The notes under the pieces: generated by a model | What the model was told of the DNA's origin: nothing | Databases searched by the model: none | What the model saw: the letters and a program-made list of their open reading frames with translations, nothing else | Shown here: in pieces, positions 33,901 to 47,005 of the stretch | Layout: every line of letters starts with the position of its first letter | Position numbering within the stretch: position 1 is the first letter of the stretch | Translations under genes and position numbers: made by a program | Source: Jacaranda mimosifolia | Taxonomy: Eukaryota > Streptophyta > Magnoliopsida > Lamiales > Bignoniaceae | Reading direction: 5' to 3' | Assembly (NCBI GenBank): GCA_018894105.1 | Contig: CM032127.1 | Location: 33,438,760-33,502,759 of the forward strand | DNA: 64,000 bases

Positions 33901-35839
33901 GGCAAAAGAGAGAATATAAGCATGTGATTTAATTTTGATATTGCAAAAACATGTTCATCGTCTTTCAAGCATATTGTTCTCCTATTATTGTATCAAATCC
34001 TTCACCCCCAGAAGAATTTGGGAAATCTCATTTCCTAGTGAGAATCAAGATTCGAAGGGCTTGAAAGTAGACCCCCTAACCAAGTGCCATCCACAAGAAA
34101 TCTAAGGTAAGCAACTTTTTCTAATTGCATCTCATGCAACTCTTGATATATTTTGCCTCACTTTTTATATAGACCCATGTAACCGTGCACTATCTATGTT
34201 ACTAGGTGTTAAGTCCAATTTACCAATCAAATTTTGATTCAAGACGGGCACCACAACGTTCCCCGTAACTGAGTACCATTATGTATGCATTCTTGATTCA
34301 AAAATGCATCTCATGCTTAGTGTATGCTCACAGATTTCCTCCTAAGTGTAATCCCTGAAATCGAGTGCCATCACACAAAATCGATAGCGTCGTCATGGCA
34401 TATACTATTGGTAGAAGGCATGGATTAATTAAAACTCTTTTTAATTTGTATCCATTTTGACTTAATATTTGGAAAGTACTTAAATATTCTAAATAGAGGG
34501 TTTTTGCTTGCGAAGATCTCATCATTTTTATCTTCTTATTTAGGTTTTCTATATCCTAACCATGCATCTCATACATCAATAGGATATGGAAGGCATAAAT
34601 AAGTAAATACACTTAGCATGCTCCTAAGGTGGGATGACCATGAGTTTAACCAAGTGGTGCACTTAGAGCCATAGGTGCACTGCCTAGTTGATTTTAAGTG
34701 GGTTGATTAAATCTAGCTATTAGATGAGTGTATCTCCATACAATCACGGGTCTTCTTGCCTTCTACAGTCTCTATGCTCCTTGTAACATTTACAAGAGAA
34801 GAAATCCTTACTCCTAATGGTTCTACTTTCATAACATTTACAAGATAGAACTTAAAAGGCATGCAAGCCCCAATTTAATAAACACTTTTCAATAGCTTGA
34901 AACAAATAAAACCAATATTAAAGGCTCATGATCATTCCCATTCATTCATCATCCATTCGACAATTATATGAACAATAAATAAATCTAGAATTAGCAACTA
35001 ATTCCAACAATTAAATGCTTATCTCATAAACAATTAATTGGTCAAGAAAAAATAAGCATGACATTTATGCATCTTATTTTTGCACAAAATTGAAGATTAA
35101 CTTGAACAAGTTTCTAAAAGCAATAAAAAATGTCAAACATAATTTTGGGGACTTGCACAACACTTGTGCATCATTCTAGCATGATTTGAATCATTTTTGG
35201 TCACTTAAGGAGCACAAAAATAGGCTCAAAACTCATGCCAACCGAAGCTGGTTGTTGTTGCTCGGGCAGTGCACACAGCTGGGTGGCAAGTGTGCCCACT
35301 GCCCTGCTATGGCAGCACCTATGTTTTGAGATTTGAATCACGTCAAGTTAATTTTAGTTCAACTTTTGTGTACAAATTTTAGAACACATCCTAAACATCA
35401 AACCACACATTTTAGATGAAATTCCAAACTTAAAACACCTTTCAAAAATGGAATTTCAAGTGCTCAAACATGCTTCAAACTTCAAGTTCAAGTTCAAGTA
35501 AGAATCATATTCTTCAAATATCTCCAACAAAACTCCAGTCAAACTAGATCCAAAAATGACCAAAACAACTTAAGGCCAATCAAAACGTGCTATATTAACA
35601 TATAACATCAATTAATGCCAAATCAACATTCAACATTAATAGCTATGAATTAAAACATACTAATAATATGAATCAACATTTAAAACACATATTATCATGC
35701 TTTCAATTCATCAATCAATGAGCCACACACAACATCATCCAAACACTTCAATCCATCATATGAATCAAGAATTTAGTGATTTTGGTCAATCCATCACATG
35801 AATTAATCAATCAAAAAGTTCAAATCAAAGCATGGATTA
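33901..35839 (-). other. Element B untranslated leader
   Basis: About 1.9 kb between the primer site and gag with no gene. GC-rich, repeat-rich island at about 35,245-35,330, at the same distance from the primer site as in elements A and D. Confidence 0.6.
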
Positions 35840-35852
35840 TGCTCTGATGCCA
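35840..35852 (-). promoter_or_regulatory. Primer-binding site of element B (tRNA-Met)
   Basis: The reverse complement reads TGGCATCAGAGC, one base off the tRNA-Met initiator complement, two bases from the LTR end. Confidence 0.82.
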
Positions 35853-35854
35853 CT

Positions 35855-38063
35855 TGAATGCAAGTAAGGTACTAGGATCCAATAATAAAACTTCAAAAGT
35901 TTAAATAAACTAGTGCTTACAAGAAACCAAGTATCTAAATATGCTTTAGAATTCTAATTTCGTTGAAGAGTTACCTTGAAAAGCAAAATCTAAAGAAAGA
36001 TTGAAGAACTCCTTCTTCAAATAAAATCTGCTAGACAGTGGCGCAGTTGGAAGCAAGCAACTTTTGCACAATTCAAAACTCCCCAAAATACTACAAAAAT
36101 TCTAATATATGCTCAACTCCTTGAGGAAGTTGTTGGAGCAAATTTTAACTGAAACTCCTTCTAGATCTCTTGAAAAAAATAAAAAAAAGACTAGTCTCGC
36201 AGGTGGATCTCCAAAGGCTTAGCAAATCATTTGTTTTGCCTCTATCAAAATGATCCACACACTAATCCTAATCCTACTACTCCTCACTTTTAGCTGGAGA
36301 AAGAGAGAAGAGTTGAGAAAGAGATAGCCGATTTTTGGGTAGGAAGAAGAAGAGGAAGGTAATATTCAACACATAAATGAACACCTTGAAAATTGAGAGA
36401 AAAATGAGAATCTAATTCTTCACTTGCTATTGCTAGATGCTACCCCCCAACTGTTTATCTATATATAGAGTGAGGGGTGGGGGACCGCCAACATGCATGC
36501 CTTGTATGCATAGCTGGCAAATTCAAATCAAATTTGAATTTTTGTGCATTTCAATTACATTTGAAATATAATTTTAAATTAATTAAATGCCACACTAAAA
36601 TGATCCTATCATGTGAATTTTCCCTCCGAAATATTTTCTTCTTATTAATTAAATTAAAAATTTTAATTTAATTAATTAATCCTTGACTTAACTTTTAAGT
36701 CAACTAGCTTAACTCTTTAAGCTTAATTTTGTTAACTTAACTTTTTAAGTTAACTTGACCAATTGATGGTCAGATGGCACCAAATAATTAATTTTTTAAT
36801 TATTGGTCTAATTTAACTCCTTAAATTCATTGATCCACTTAATAATTAAATTAATCAAGCTAAAATTCACCTCAATTTTTGGTCACCCAAAATCAGTCTC
36901 TATGGAGTGAATTTTCTAACACTTACAAAGTTCCTCTATTACTTAGAAAATGTAATTGGCTTTTGTGTGTGACCCAATAGGTTGTACCATTCATTAGACA
37001 TAGGCTCACAACTCCTTGTGTCTTTTGAATATCATAAATTCTTTTTAGTTTAAAACTCCTTTAAACTAATCAACTCAATTCAATTAATCTCTATTAATTG
37101 AAAAGTATCCAATCTCCATGGTCAAAATCTAACTTCAAGCCCATGGAGCCCAATTAATTGGCCAAAATGAAAGCTTTTAGAGAACCATTATAGCTCTACG
37201 TGTGCCATGCAAATACAATCCTTCCATATCCTATCTCTTGAAAGAGGCAAATGGCAAGATATTTGCCAGCTCCTTAATAGCCTCGATACTATGTCTCTAT
37301 TCCCAATGTTTGATTCCATGTTATGACCTCATATTTGAAAATTTACTTTTTCCAAATTATCATACTGCCTTGCGCAAGGACTCCTTAGAATCGATCATTA
37401 TAGAATACATAGGAGATGCATTTGCCCTTCACAAAGACAAGGAGTCGGATTCCATCTTAGATCGCACAAACCTCCATGTCTAAGTAGCTCAAGCCCAATC
37501 ACCACCCGAATGGCCTGTTAGGTGACGAGGGAGAAGTTAAAGCATGAGGACCTAAACATAAAGTTATCATGGTTCCTTAAGTGAAAGGACTAATTATATG
37601 CATTAGTGTAAGCTGGAGAATTTTCCACTACCAACTTACCACTTTGGCTATCTAGTGGATTCTCCGGGCGGGCCTTTAGGGCCTTGATCCCTAACAAGCA
37701 TCCACTAATATGCATTTATATCTAATTTACGAGTGCTCATGGAATAAAGAAATATCCAACTCCTTAGATCTATGCATCATTAGTGTAAGTCTATCTAAAT
37801 CTTAGATGCCCTGTCTCGTAAGATCTTATCACTAGAAGATTTAAGATCATGACCGTGTAAGACTTATTCCATGATCACCACCCAGTGCGTGACCAATTTC
37901 TGTAGTCATGTGTGATCTAAGAGCTTCAACCAAATGCCAGTGAAGTAAATATAAACATAAGATAAAGATGGCAATATTATGAATATCACTCAAACAAGAT
38001 TGTATCACAAATGAAATACTTTACAACGCCAATCCAATTGGCTTGTAGGGTACTATTCCAACA
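35855..38063 (-). mobile_element. Element B 5' LTR
   Basis: TGAATGCAAGTAAGGTACTA to ACTATTCCAACA. The TATA-like stretch is at 36,450-36,470, but the TGTGATGCC inverted repeat next to it has been deleted in this copy. Confidence 0.82.
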
Positions 38064-38753
38064 CTTTTCATATTATATTGATGTATGCGATGCATGGTTA
38101 GGATATATAAAACCTAAACAAGAAGATAAAAATGATGAGATCTTCACAAGCAAAAACCCTTCCGTTAGAATGTTTAAGTATTTTACAAATATGAAGTTAA
38201 AGTAGATACAAATTAAAAGAGTTTTTAATTAATCCATATCTTCTACCAATAGTATGTGGCATATCAATGCTACCATCTTTGTGTGATATACATCAGGTCA
38301 CAGGGGTCACACTTAAGTGGAAAGCTATGACCATATACTTAGCATGAGATGTATCTTTGATTTGAGAATGCCCACACATTATACACTCGGTCACGGGGGA
38401 TGTTGTGGTGTCCGTCTCGAATTAAAGCTTGATTGGTCGGTTCGACTTAACACCAAGTAATGTATTGGTCGTCTTTATAGTAGATCTACATGAAAAGGTA
38501 AGGCAAAATATATCAAGAGTTGCATAAGATGCAATTAGCAAAAGTTGCTTATCTTTGGATTGTTTGTGGATATACATCCGATCAGGGAGGTCCACTTACG
38601 AGTCTTTATAGTTTTAATTCTCACTGGGAAATATGATTTTCCGAATTCTTCTTAGGGGTGAAGGACTTGATAAAATAGTGGGAGAAAAACATACTTGAAG
38701 GACCATGAACATATTTTCAATATCAAAATTCAATTATATGCCTATACTTTTTT

Positions 38754-39500
38754 TTGCCTCTTGTAAATTTTCAAAATCTTCAAATGAAATGGCTAAAAAT
38801 CCACTCGCAAGCATTTTTGGAAACCAGTAAACTCACTGGTCCAAACTTCCAGGGTTGGTTGAGAAACCTTAAGATAATTCTTGACTCTAAAAAGAGGACA
38901 TATGTCCTTGATCAAAGTCCCATGGACACAATTAGTGATGACACCACGATGAGGTTCATGAGATCAACAAATACCTACAAGAGTTGTATGGTGTACAAAT
39001 GAGACACAAAAGGTTCATCTTTGCCAAAGGAGCTCTTTAGATCAAGGATGAGTGAGGGGTCAAGTATTTATGATCACGAGCTCAAGTTGATTGGACACAT
39101 CAAGAAGCTTGGACAAACTTGACATGGTCATGGACAACGACCTCTACGTTGATTTGATCCTCCAGTTATTACCACTATCATTCGACCAATTCGTTATGAG
39201 CTTTAATATGTCTAAGCAAAAAGTTACAATTAATGAATTGGTGAACATACTTGTTACTGCTGAGGTGACCATAACAAAGGAGAAACTTCTTATGCTTGTA
39301 TCCTCCTCCAAGTCGAAAGGCTCTAGGGGCCCAAGAAAGGGAGGTAAGAGCAAAAAAAGTTCTTCCTCCAAAGGGAAGTAACCCATGAAAGGTTTTTGGG
39401 GGGTAAGAAAAAGGCTAAAACCGAAGCAAGTTGTTTCCATTGTAGTGAAAAGGGATATTGGAAAAGAAATTGCAAAGCTTACCTTGCAACGCTTGAGAAG
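38754..39500 (+). pseudogene. Element C gag remnant
   Basis: FQGWLRNLKIILDSKKRTYV, MVMDNDLYVDLILQLLPLSF and a knuckle CFHC...EKGYWKRNC at about 39,432-39,474 in which the His ligand is Tyr. Frameshifts at about 39,000 and 39,381. Confidence 0.82.
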
Positions 39501-39544
39501 GGTATATACTTCATCGAGGTGCATTTGACAACTAATTCTTCTTC

Positions 39545-40620
39545 ATAGGTATTTGATACCGCATGTGGTTCTCACATTTACAATTCATTATAGGGGATGG
39601 AAAGAAGAAATATTCTTCATGAAGGGGATACAAACCTTCACCTAGGAAATAGAGCAAGAGTTGCATCCACTATCTAAGGCATAATCAAGTTAGATTTAGG
39701 AAGTTAGACTTAAGGAATGCTTGTATTGTACTTTATCCAGTTTATTATGTATCCCATCCTATTAAGAACATTATTTCAATTCCCATTCTTGATCATGAAG
39801 GATATGATTTTATGATATCGAATGGGGTGTTGAAGGCATTAAAGAATGGTTCTTTAATTGCTAAAGGTACATTAATTAACGGATTGTACATGATTCTCAA
39901 CCTCCACTAATGCACATTCAATCAAGTAAACGAAAATTAGATAACCAAGAAGATGCCATTCTTTAGCATGCAAGACTTGGGCATATTTTTAATAATAGGA
40001 TGAACAAGTTAGAAGCTCTTAAAGCATTAAATGTTAGTAGCATTGAGGACTTTCCTACTTATGAATCTTGTTTGAAGGGAAAAATAACCAAGGCTCATTT
40101 TGAGAGACAAACAGAGCACCTACAAGTCCTTTGAATTTGATCCATATGTATGTTTGTGGACCACTAAGAGTTAGTGCAAGAAGAGGCCATTCCTACTTCA
40201 TCACCTTCATCGATGATTATAGTGAGTTTGGACATGCGTATCTTATGAAGTATAAGTCTAAAGCCTTTGAAAAGTTCAAAGAGCATAGGAATGAAATGGA
40301 AAAGCAATTAGGGCTTAGTATTAAAGCTCTTCGATCGGATCAAGGGGTAGAATACTTAAGCACCAAATTCTTTGATCATCGAAAGGAGAATGAGATTCTC
40401 TCTCAATAGACTCCACCCAGTATACCCCAATACAATACGATAGCCAAGAGTAGAAACCATACCTTATTAGACATGGTACATTCCATGATGAGCTTTTTCG
40501 ATGTGCCCATATCCTTTTGGGGATACGCCTTAGAAATGGCAGTGAAGCTACTAAATATAGTACCTTCAAAGTCGGTGCCAAAAATACAGCATAAGATGTG
40601 CTATAGAAAAACACCCTCTT
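39545..40620 (+). pseudogene. Element C protease and integrase remnants
   Basis: Protease-like FDTACGSHIYNS at about 39,550. Integrase core with CGPLRVSARRGHSYFITFID and IKALRSDQGVEYLS (40,131-40,409), of which the first catalytic Asp appears lost (IHMYVC). Then stops. Confidence 0.8.
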
Positions 40621-40959
40621 ACTAATATCTTAAGGTTTTGGGATCTCCCGACGAACAACGGAAGATAAGTTGGATAGTAGATCTATCTTATGCAAGTTTG
40701 TGAGATAGCCAAGAGAATCTATGGGTTATTACTTCTAGATCCCTCAGAATAAAAAGTATTTGTTTTGAGGAATGCTTACTTTTTGGAAAACCAATTTCTA
40801 TTAGATAGAAATGGTTTTGTTGTTGAACTTGATGAAATTCAAGATGATCATGAAATCTAACTAGTTGTGGAAACAAACGAGCAACAAAAGCCTCACACAC
40901 ATTCTCTAAGGAGGTCAGACTGAATCAAGAAACAACATGAAAAGTTTGGACTTCTTCAT

Positions 40960-41715
40960 GAGACAGGTTAATCGGATAGTGGTCCGAAGACCTATGAGAA
41001 AGTTATGCTAGACATAGATTTGGGCCATTTGATTGACACCATGAGATTTGAAATGGACTCCATGTACTCCAACAAAGTATGGACTTTGGTGGATCCACCA
41101 AAGGAAATAGTTCCCGTTGGTTGCAAGTGGATATATAAGCGAAAGCTAGGAGTCGATGGAGAAATGGTGACTTTTAAAGCGCGACTAGTGGCAAAAGGTT
41201 AAATTAAAAGACCCAGCATCGATTTTGAGAAAACCTTTTCACCGATCGCAATGCCTAAGTCCATTTGGATTCTACTTTCCATAGCCACATATTACAACTA
41301 AGAGATATGGAAAATAGATGTGAAAACCACTTTCCTAAATAAAAATATTGAAGAAGAAATCTATATGGAGCATCCACAAGATTTTACATCCAAGGGGAGT
41401 GAGCAAAAGGTTTGCAAACTCCAGAGATCCATTTATCACTCAAACAAGCATCCGAAGTTGGAGCATACATTTTTCCAAGATGGTCAAATCATTTAGTTTT
41501 GTCAAAAATGTGTATGAACCATGTGTGTACAAGAACACTAGTGGAAGTCGTATACAGTTTATTGTACTTTAAGTTGATGACATTCTTTTCATTGAGAATG
41601 AGAGAGAAATGTTAGAGTGTACTAAAAGATGGTTATCTACACAATTCTTCATGAAGGATTTGGGATAAAGCATCCTGAATATGTATCTATAGATATAGCT
41701 ATGGGAAGATGTTGG
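40960..41715 (+). pseudogene. Element C reverse transcriptase remnant
   Basis: VWTLVDPPKEIVPVGCKWIY, KLGVDGEMVTFKARLVAKG and, after stops, a catalytic box in which the Tyr codon is replaced by TAA (41,570-41,572) before VDD. Confidence 0.86.
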
Positions 41716-41735
41716 GTCCATCCTAAATCCCATAC

Positions 41736-42487
41736 ATGGACAAGATACTAAAAGGGCTTAGCATGGAAGAATCCAAGAGGGGATTCCTTTATATGGGACA
41801 TGGCATTCATCTCTCCAAGTCTATGGTTCCTAAAACTGAAGACGAGAGACAAAGGATGTCCCACATATGTTATGCCTCTACTACTGGGAATATAATGTAT
41901 GTGTTTCAATGTACGAGACCAGATGTGGCACACTCGCTAAGCGTTACGAATAGGTTCCAATCCAATCTTGTTGAGAGTCACTGGATAGCTATTAAAGCAA
42001 TCCTTAAATACTTTAGAAGCACTAAGGATTTATTTTTGGTGTAAGGCATTGGAGAATTGAAACTCGAGAGGTTTTTGGATTCAAGTTTGCAATTCGATAT
42101 AGATGACCTAAAATTCACTTATGGATTTATATTTTGCCTCAATAGCATCACAGTGAGTTGGAAGAGTTCCAAACAAGACACCATGGCTGACTCTACTACA
42201 GAGCCATAATATATTATGGCTTCGGAAGCTGCAAAGGAAGGTGTTTGGATGAAAACTTTATTCAAGAGTTGAATGTAGTGCCTAACATCATTGAGCCAGT
42301 AGTTTTATTCTATGATAACAACGGGGTGATAATGCAAGCTAAAGAGCTAAGATCTCATCAATAATCCAAGCACATACTGAGGCGATATCATTTGATCTAG
42401 AAAATCATTGATAGAGGCAACATCCAAGTGGAGAGAGTTGCCTCGGAGGAGAATATGGCCCTGGAAGAGAGTTGCCAAGTAAGAGAT
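41736..42487 (+). pseudogene. Element C RNase H remnant
   Basis: Open piece of 102 codons (YVFQCTRPDVAHSLSVTNRF, ILKYFRSTKDLFLV), then RNase H to the polypurine tract GTAAGAGAT. The catalytic triad is not all visible. Confidence 0.8.
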
Positions 42488-42977
42488 TGTTGGAATAGTG
42501 CCCTGCAAGCCAATTAGATTGGCATTGTAAACTATTTTACTTATGATACAATCTTGATTGAATGATATTCATTATATGGTCATTTGCATCTTATGCTTAT
42601 TTAAACACTTCACTGGCATTTAGTTGAAGCCCTTAAATCACATAAGACTATGGGACTTGGTCACGCACTAGGTGGTGATCATGGAATAAGTCTTACATGA
42701 TCGTAATCTTAAATCTTCCAAGTTATAAGATCTTAAGAGAAAGAGCATCTAAGATCCGGATAGACTTGCACTAACGATGCATAAATTCAAAGAGATAGAT
42801 ATTGCTCTGTTCCATAGGCAACCCATATGAGATATGGACGCATGTTAGTAGGTGCGCCTTAGGGAACAAGGCACTAAAGGCCTACCCAAAGAATCGACTA
42901 GATAGCTATAGTAGCAAGTTGGTAATTGCAAGTTCTCTTGCTTACGCTAGTACATATAATTATTCCTTTGACCTGAG
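42488..42977 (+). mobile_element. Element C 3' LTR, truncated
   Basis: Begins TGTTGGAATAGTGCCCTGCA; follows the LTR for 490 bp and is cut at ACCTGAG by the start of another LTR of the same family. Element A's 3' LTR stops at nearly the same LTR position. Confidence 0.8.
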
Positions 42978-44927
42978 TGTTGGAATAGTGCCCGACGAGC
43001 CAAATGGATTAGCCTTGTAAAACTATTTCCTTATAAAACAATCTTGATTGAATGATATTCTTTATATGACCATCTTCATCTTATGCTCCTTATTACTTCA
43101 CTCATATTTGGATGAAGCCCTTAGATCACACTAAACTAGGGACTTGGTTATGCATTAGATGGTAATCGTGGAATAAGTCATACACAGTCATGATCTTAAA
43201 TCTTCCAAGTTATAGGATTGTCAGAGATAGGGCATCTAAGATTCAAATAGACTTGCACTAATGATACATATATCCAAGGAGTTGGATGTTGCTCTGTTCC
43301 ATGAGCAATCCCATATGAGATATGGATGCATGTTAATGGGTGCTTGTTAGAGAATAAGGCACTAGAAGAATCTAGTAGATAGCCGAAGTGGCAAGTCATT
43401 AGTGGAAAATTCTCCAGCGTACACTAGTGCATATTATTCCTATGACCTGAGGATCCATGAAAACTTTGTGTTTAGGTCCCCATGCTTTGACTCCTCCTTG
43501 GTTACGTAGCGGGCCATTAAGGTAGTGATTAGGCATGAGCTACTTAGATATAAAGGTTTGTGAGATCCAAAATGGAATCCGACTCCTCGTCTTTGTGAAG
43601 GGCGAGTACATCTCCTATGTATTCTATAATAATCAATTACAAGAAATCGTTGTGCAAGGTAGTATGACAATTTGGAAAAGGAGTTTTCCAAAGATGGGGT
43701 CATAAAGTGAAATCAAACATTGGGAATAGAGACATAGCATCAAGGCTATTAGGAAATTGACAAATATCTTACCATAGGCCTCTTTCGAGAGATAAGAGAT
43801 GGAAGGACCATATTTGCATAGTACGAGTAGAGCCATAATGGTTCTCCATGAGCATTTATTTCAGCCAATCAATTGGGCTCCATAGGCTTGAGGTTGGACA
43901 TTGATCATGGAGATTGGGTATTCTTTAATTAATGAAGATTAGTTGAATTGAGTCAATCAGTTTAAAGGACTTTAAACTAAAATAAATATACGATATTCAA
44001 AAGTCACAAGAGGTTGTGAGCCCATGTCCAATGAATGGTAGAACCTATCGAGTCACACACAAAAGTCAATTGCATTTTCTACATAATGGATTAATTTTTC
44101 TAAGTGTTAGAAACTTACTCCATATGACAAATTTTTTGGCGTGACCGAAAATTGATATCAATTTTGGCTTGATTAGTTTAATTGTTAAATTGACCAAATA
44201 ATTCAAATGCACACAAAATTCAAATCAGATTTAAATTTGCCAACTTGCAAAACAAGTGGGCGGTCCCCCTACCTTGAGGAAGGTGTGATGCCACATTGGC
44301 ATCACACCATCCTCCCTCTATATATAGATATAGAGGTAAGAGTGGGCGGCCATCATAATCCATGTGAAGAATTAGATTCTCGCATTTTTCCTCCTTCAAA
44401 GTGTTGTCTCATGAGTTGAAGCTCCTCATCCCTCTTCTTTTGCTACCCCCAAATCAGCCATCAAGCTCAAATTTCTCCTCTATATCTTTAGCTAATATTG
44501 AGGAGAAATTGGAAAAAGCATGGTGTGGATCATATTGATAGAGGCAAGATAATAGGATTGTTGTGCCTTGGAGATCCACTAGTCAGGGTAGCGACTTGGG
44601 GAATTTTTTCCAGGAGATCTAGAAGAACTTTTGGTCTAAAATTATCATAGCAGCTTCAAAAAAGTGTTGAGGATCTACTGGATATTTTCAGATTTTTTAG
44701 AGATATTTGGGTCGTGCAAAAGTTGCACTCTTCCAGCTGCACTAATGTTTGATAGATTCTTGATTAGAGAAGAGTTCTTCATCCTTCCTTTGGATTTCGC
44801 TTTTCAAGGTAACTCTCCATTTAAATCTAAATCGTAAGCATGTTTAGATCCTTGTTTTCTTGTAAAGCACTAGTTAAATTAGTTTTTAAAGTTTTATTAT
44901 TAGATCCTAGTGCCTTATTTGCCTTCA
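42978..44927 (+). mobile_element. Nearly full-length LTR, plus strand (1.95 kb)
   Basis: TGTTGGAATAGTGCCCGACG to TTATTTGCCTTCA. Carries AAGGTGTGATGCCA...TGGCATCACACCATCC (44,280-44,313) immediately before the TATA palindrome CTCTATATATAGATATAGAG (44,315-44,334). No matching target duplication. Confidence 0.8.
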
Positions 44928-46990
44928 CCATAATATAAGACATTTATCCATTTCTCGAAATCTAAAACGATTTTGAGGCTTATTCAATTGTGGAAGTTTG
45001 GCCTAGTTGGTTTATTAGTTTCCAATATACTGCTAAGTAGATATATTAGTCATTCTTGAGATTTTGCAAATCTTCAAAGGCAAAAAAGATAATATAAGCA
45101 AGTGATTGAATTTTGATATTGAAAACATGTTCATGGGCTTTCAAGCATGTTTTTCTCCCACTATTTTATCAAATTCCTCACCCCCATAAGGAATTTGGGA
45201 AATCTCGTTTTCTAGTGAGAATCAAGGCCCAAAGGACTTGTAAGGGACCCGCAACCCGTGAGACATCCACAAATAATCACAAGGTAGGCAACTTTTGCTA
45301 ATTGCATCTTTATGCAACCCTTGATATGTTTTGCCTCACTCTTCTTGTAAACCCACAACTTGTGCGACATTTACACTACTAGGTATTTAAGTCGGACCTA
45401 CAAATCAATCTTTGATTTGAATCTACACTATGTCATTCCACTATTCGTGAGATAATATATAGGAAGCATTAAATCAAAGTGCGTTATATGCTATGTAAGT
45501 GAGCATAGCTTTCCTCTATAAACGTGACCCACGACTCGTGAGACATCACACAAATGTGGTAGCATCTCATGTCACATACTATTGGTAGAAGGCACGGGTT
45601 AATTTAAACTCTTTTTAATTTGCATCCATATTAACTTAATATTTTGAAAGCACTTAGACTCCTCTAAGTGGAGGGATTTCTTTCTTTGTAAGATCTCATT
45701 AATTTTATCAATAGGATAAAGAAAGCATAAATACGTAAAATCATCTAGAATGCTCCTAGGGTGGGATGACCATGAGCCTTAACCAAGTAGTGCACTTAGA
45801 GCCATAGGTATACTACTTAGTTGATTTTAAGTGGGTTGATTAAATTTAGCTATTACATAAATTTATCCCATACATTCATGGGCCTTCATGTCTCCTTGAT
45901 TCCCTTGGCCTTCTTTGTCTCCTTGCAACATTTATATGAGAAAAGAAATCCTCACTCCTAGTGATTCTACTCTCATAATATTTATAAGATAGAAATTAAG
46001 AGGCATGTAAACCCCTATTTAATACAACCCTTTTCAATAACTTGAAACAAATAAAACCAATTTAAAGGCTCATGCTCATCCCCATACATTCATCATCCAT
46101 TCAATAATTAAATGAACAATAAATAAGAATTGACATTCAATTCATCAAATTAAGTGCTTATCTCATAAACAATTAATTAACTAGCATAAATAAGCATAAT
46201 TCTTTATGCATCTCATTTTTGCACCTAATTAAAGTTTACCTTAAAGAAGACTTTAAAAGCATGCAAAAATAACCAACATTTCTTTGAACACTTACACAAC
46301 ATTTGTGCATCAAAATAAGGATGAAATAATCAGATTTGATTGGCCAAAACACACCAAAATAGCACAAAAATGGGTTCTAGGGTGGCCTTCGGCTGGCCGC
46401 TACTCAACCGGCCGGCCGGACATGAACAACGCTTGCCTACAGCCATGCCTAGCTGCTGCCAAGCAGGGTGGCAGCCCTCCCACAACTTACACCAATCAAC
46501 AGTTTAAGCACCGTTTTGTATTTTTGCCACTCCAAACCATATAGACACCTCCATAAAATCATTTCATACAAATTTTGATATATTTCCAGGATATAAACAC
46601 CTTTAATAATTGGGGATAAAAGTGCTCAAATGTGCTTCAAAATCAAGCAAAAGTGAGAATCAACATTCTCCAAAAATCTCCATTTAACTCTAATCAAATT
46701 GGATCCAAAAATGGCCAAAACACTTTAAGGCCAAATTAAAACACGTTATATCAACATATAACATCATCAATGCTAAATCAATATTTAACATAATCATCCA
46801 TGAATCAAAATCATGCCAACACATGAATTAACACTTAAATCACATGTTAGCATATCTCAATTCATCAACAAAGAAGCCACATACAAAAACAACCAAAAAC
46901 TTAAATTCATCAATTCGATGAAATATTGGTGATTAGGATCAATTCATCACATGAATCAATCCACCAAAATCCAAATTAAAGCATGAGTTA
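44928..46990 (-). other. Leader and gag start of element D (minus)
   Basis: Homologous to 33,757-35,839 of element B, i.e. gag upstream and leader in minus orientation. It is cut on the left by the LTR ending at 44,927. GC-rich island at about 46,370-46,490. No open gene. Confidence 0.75.
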
Positions 46991-47003
46991 GGCTCTGATA
47001 CCA
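46991..47003 (-). promoter_or_regulatory. Primer-binding site of element D (exact tRNA-Met match)
   Basis: The reverse complement reads TGGTATCAGAGCC, the exact complement of the initiator tRNA-Met 3' end. Confidence 0.88.
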
Positions 47004-47005
47004 CT

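Larger units (their letters stand above)
26617..38063 (-). mobile_element. Element B: copia retrotransposon with two LTRs, minus strand
   Basis: 11.4 kb flanked by LTRs at 26,617-28,879 and 35,855-38,063 (2,263 and 2,209 bp), with primer-binding site at 35,840-35,852 and internal region in minus orientation. The two LTRs differ at roughly one base in eight over their first 200 bp by eye, so insertion is old. Flanking pentamers (CCTTA and CTTTT) do not match, which suggests loss of the duplication or recombination. Confidence 0.85.
38064..42977 (+). mobile_element. Element C: copia retrotransposon, plus strand, no 5' LTR
   Basis: Enters in the leader (matching element A near 19,380) and runs through gag, integrase, RT and RNase H to a 3' LTR at 42,488-42,977. 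Its 5' LTR and primer site are missing at the joint with element B. All frames are broken. Confidence 0.82.
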
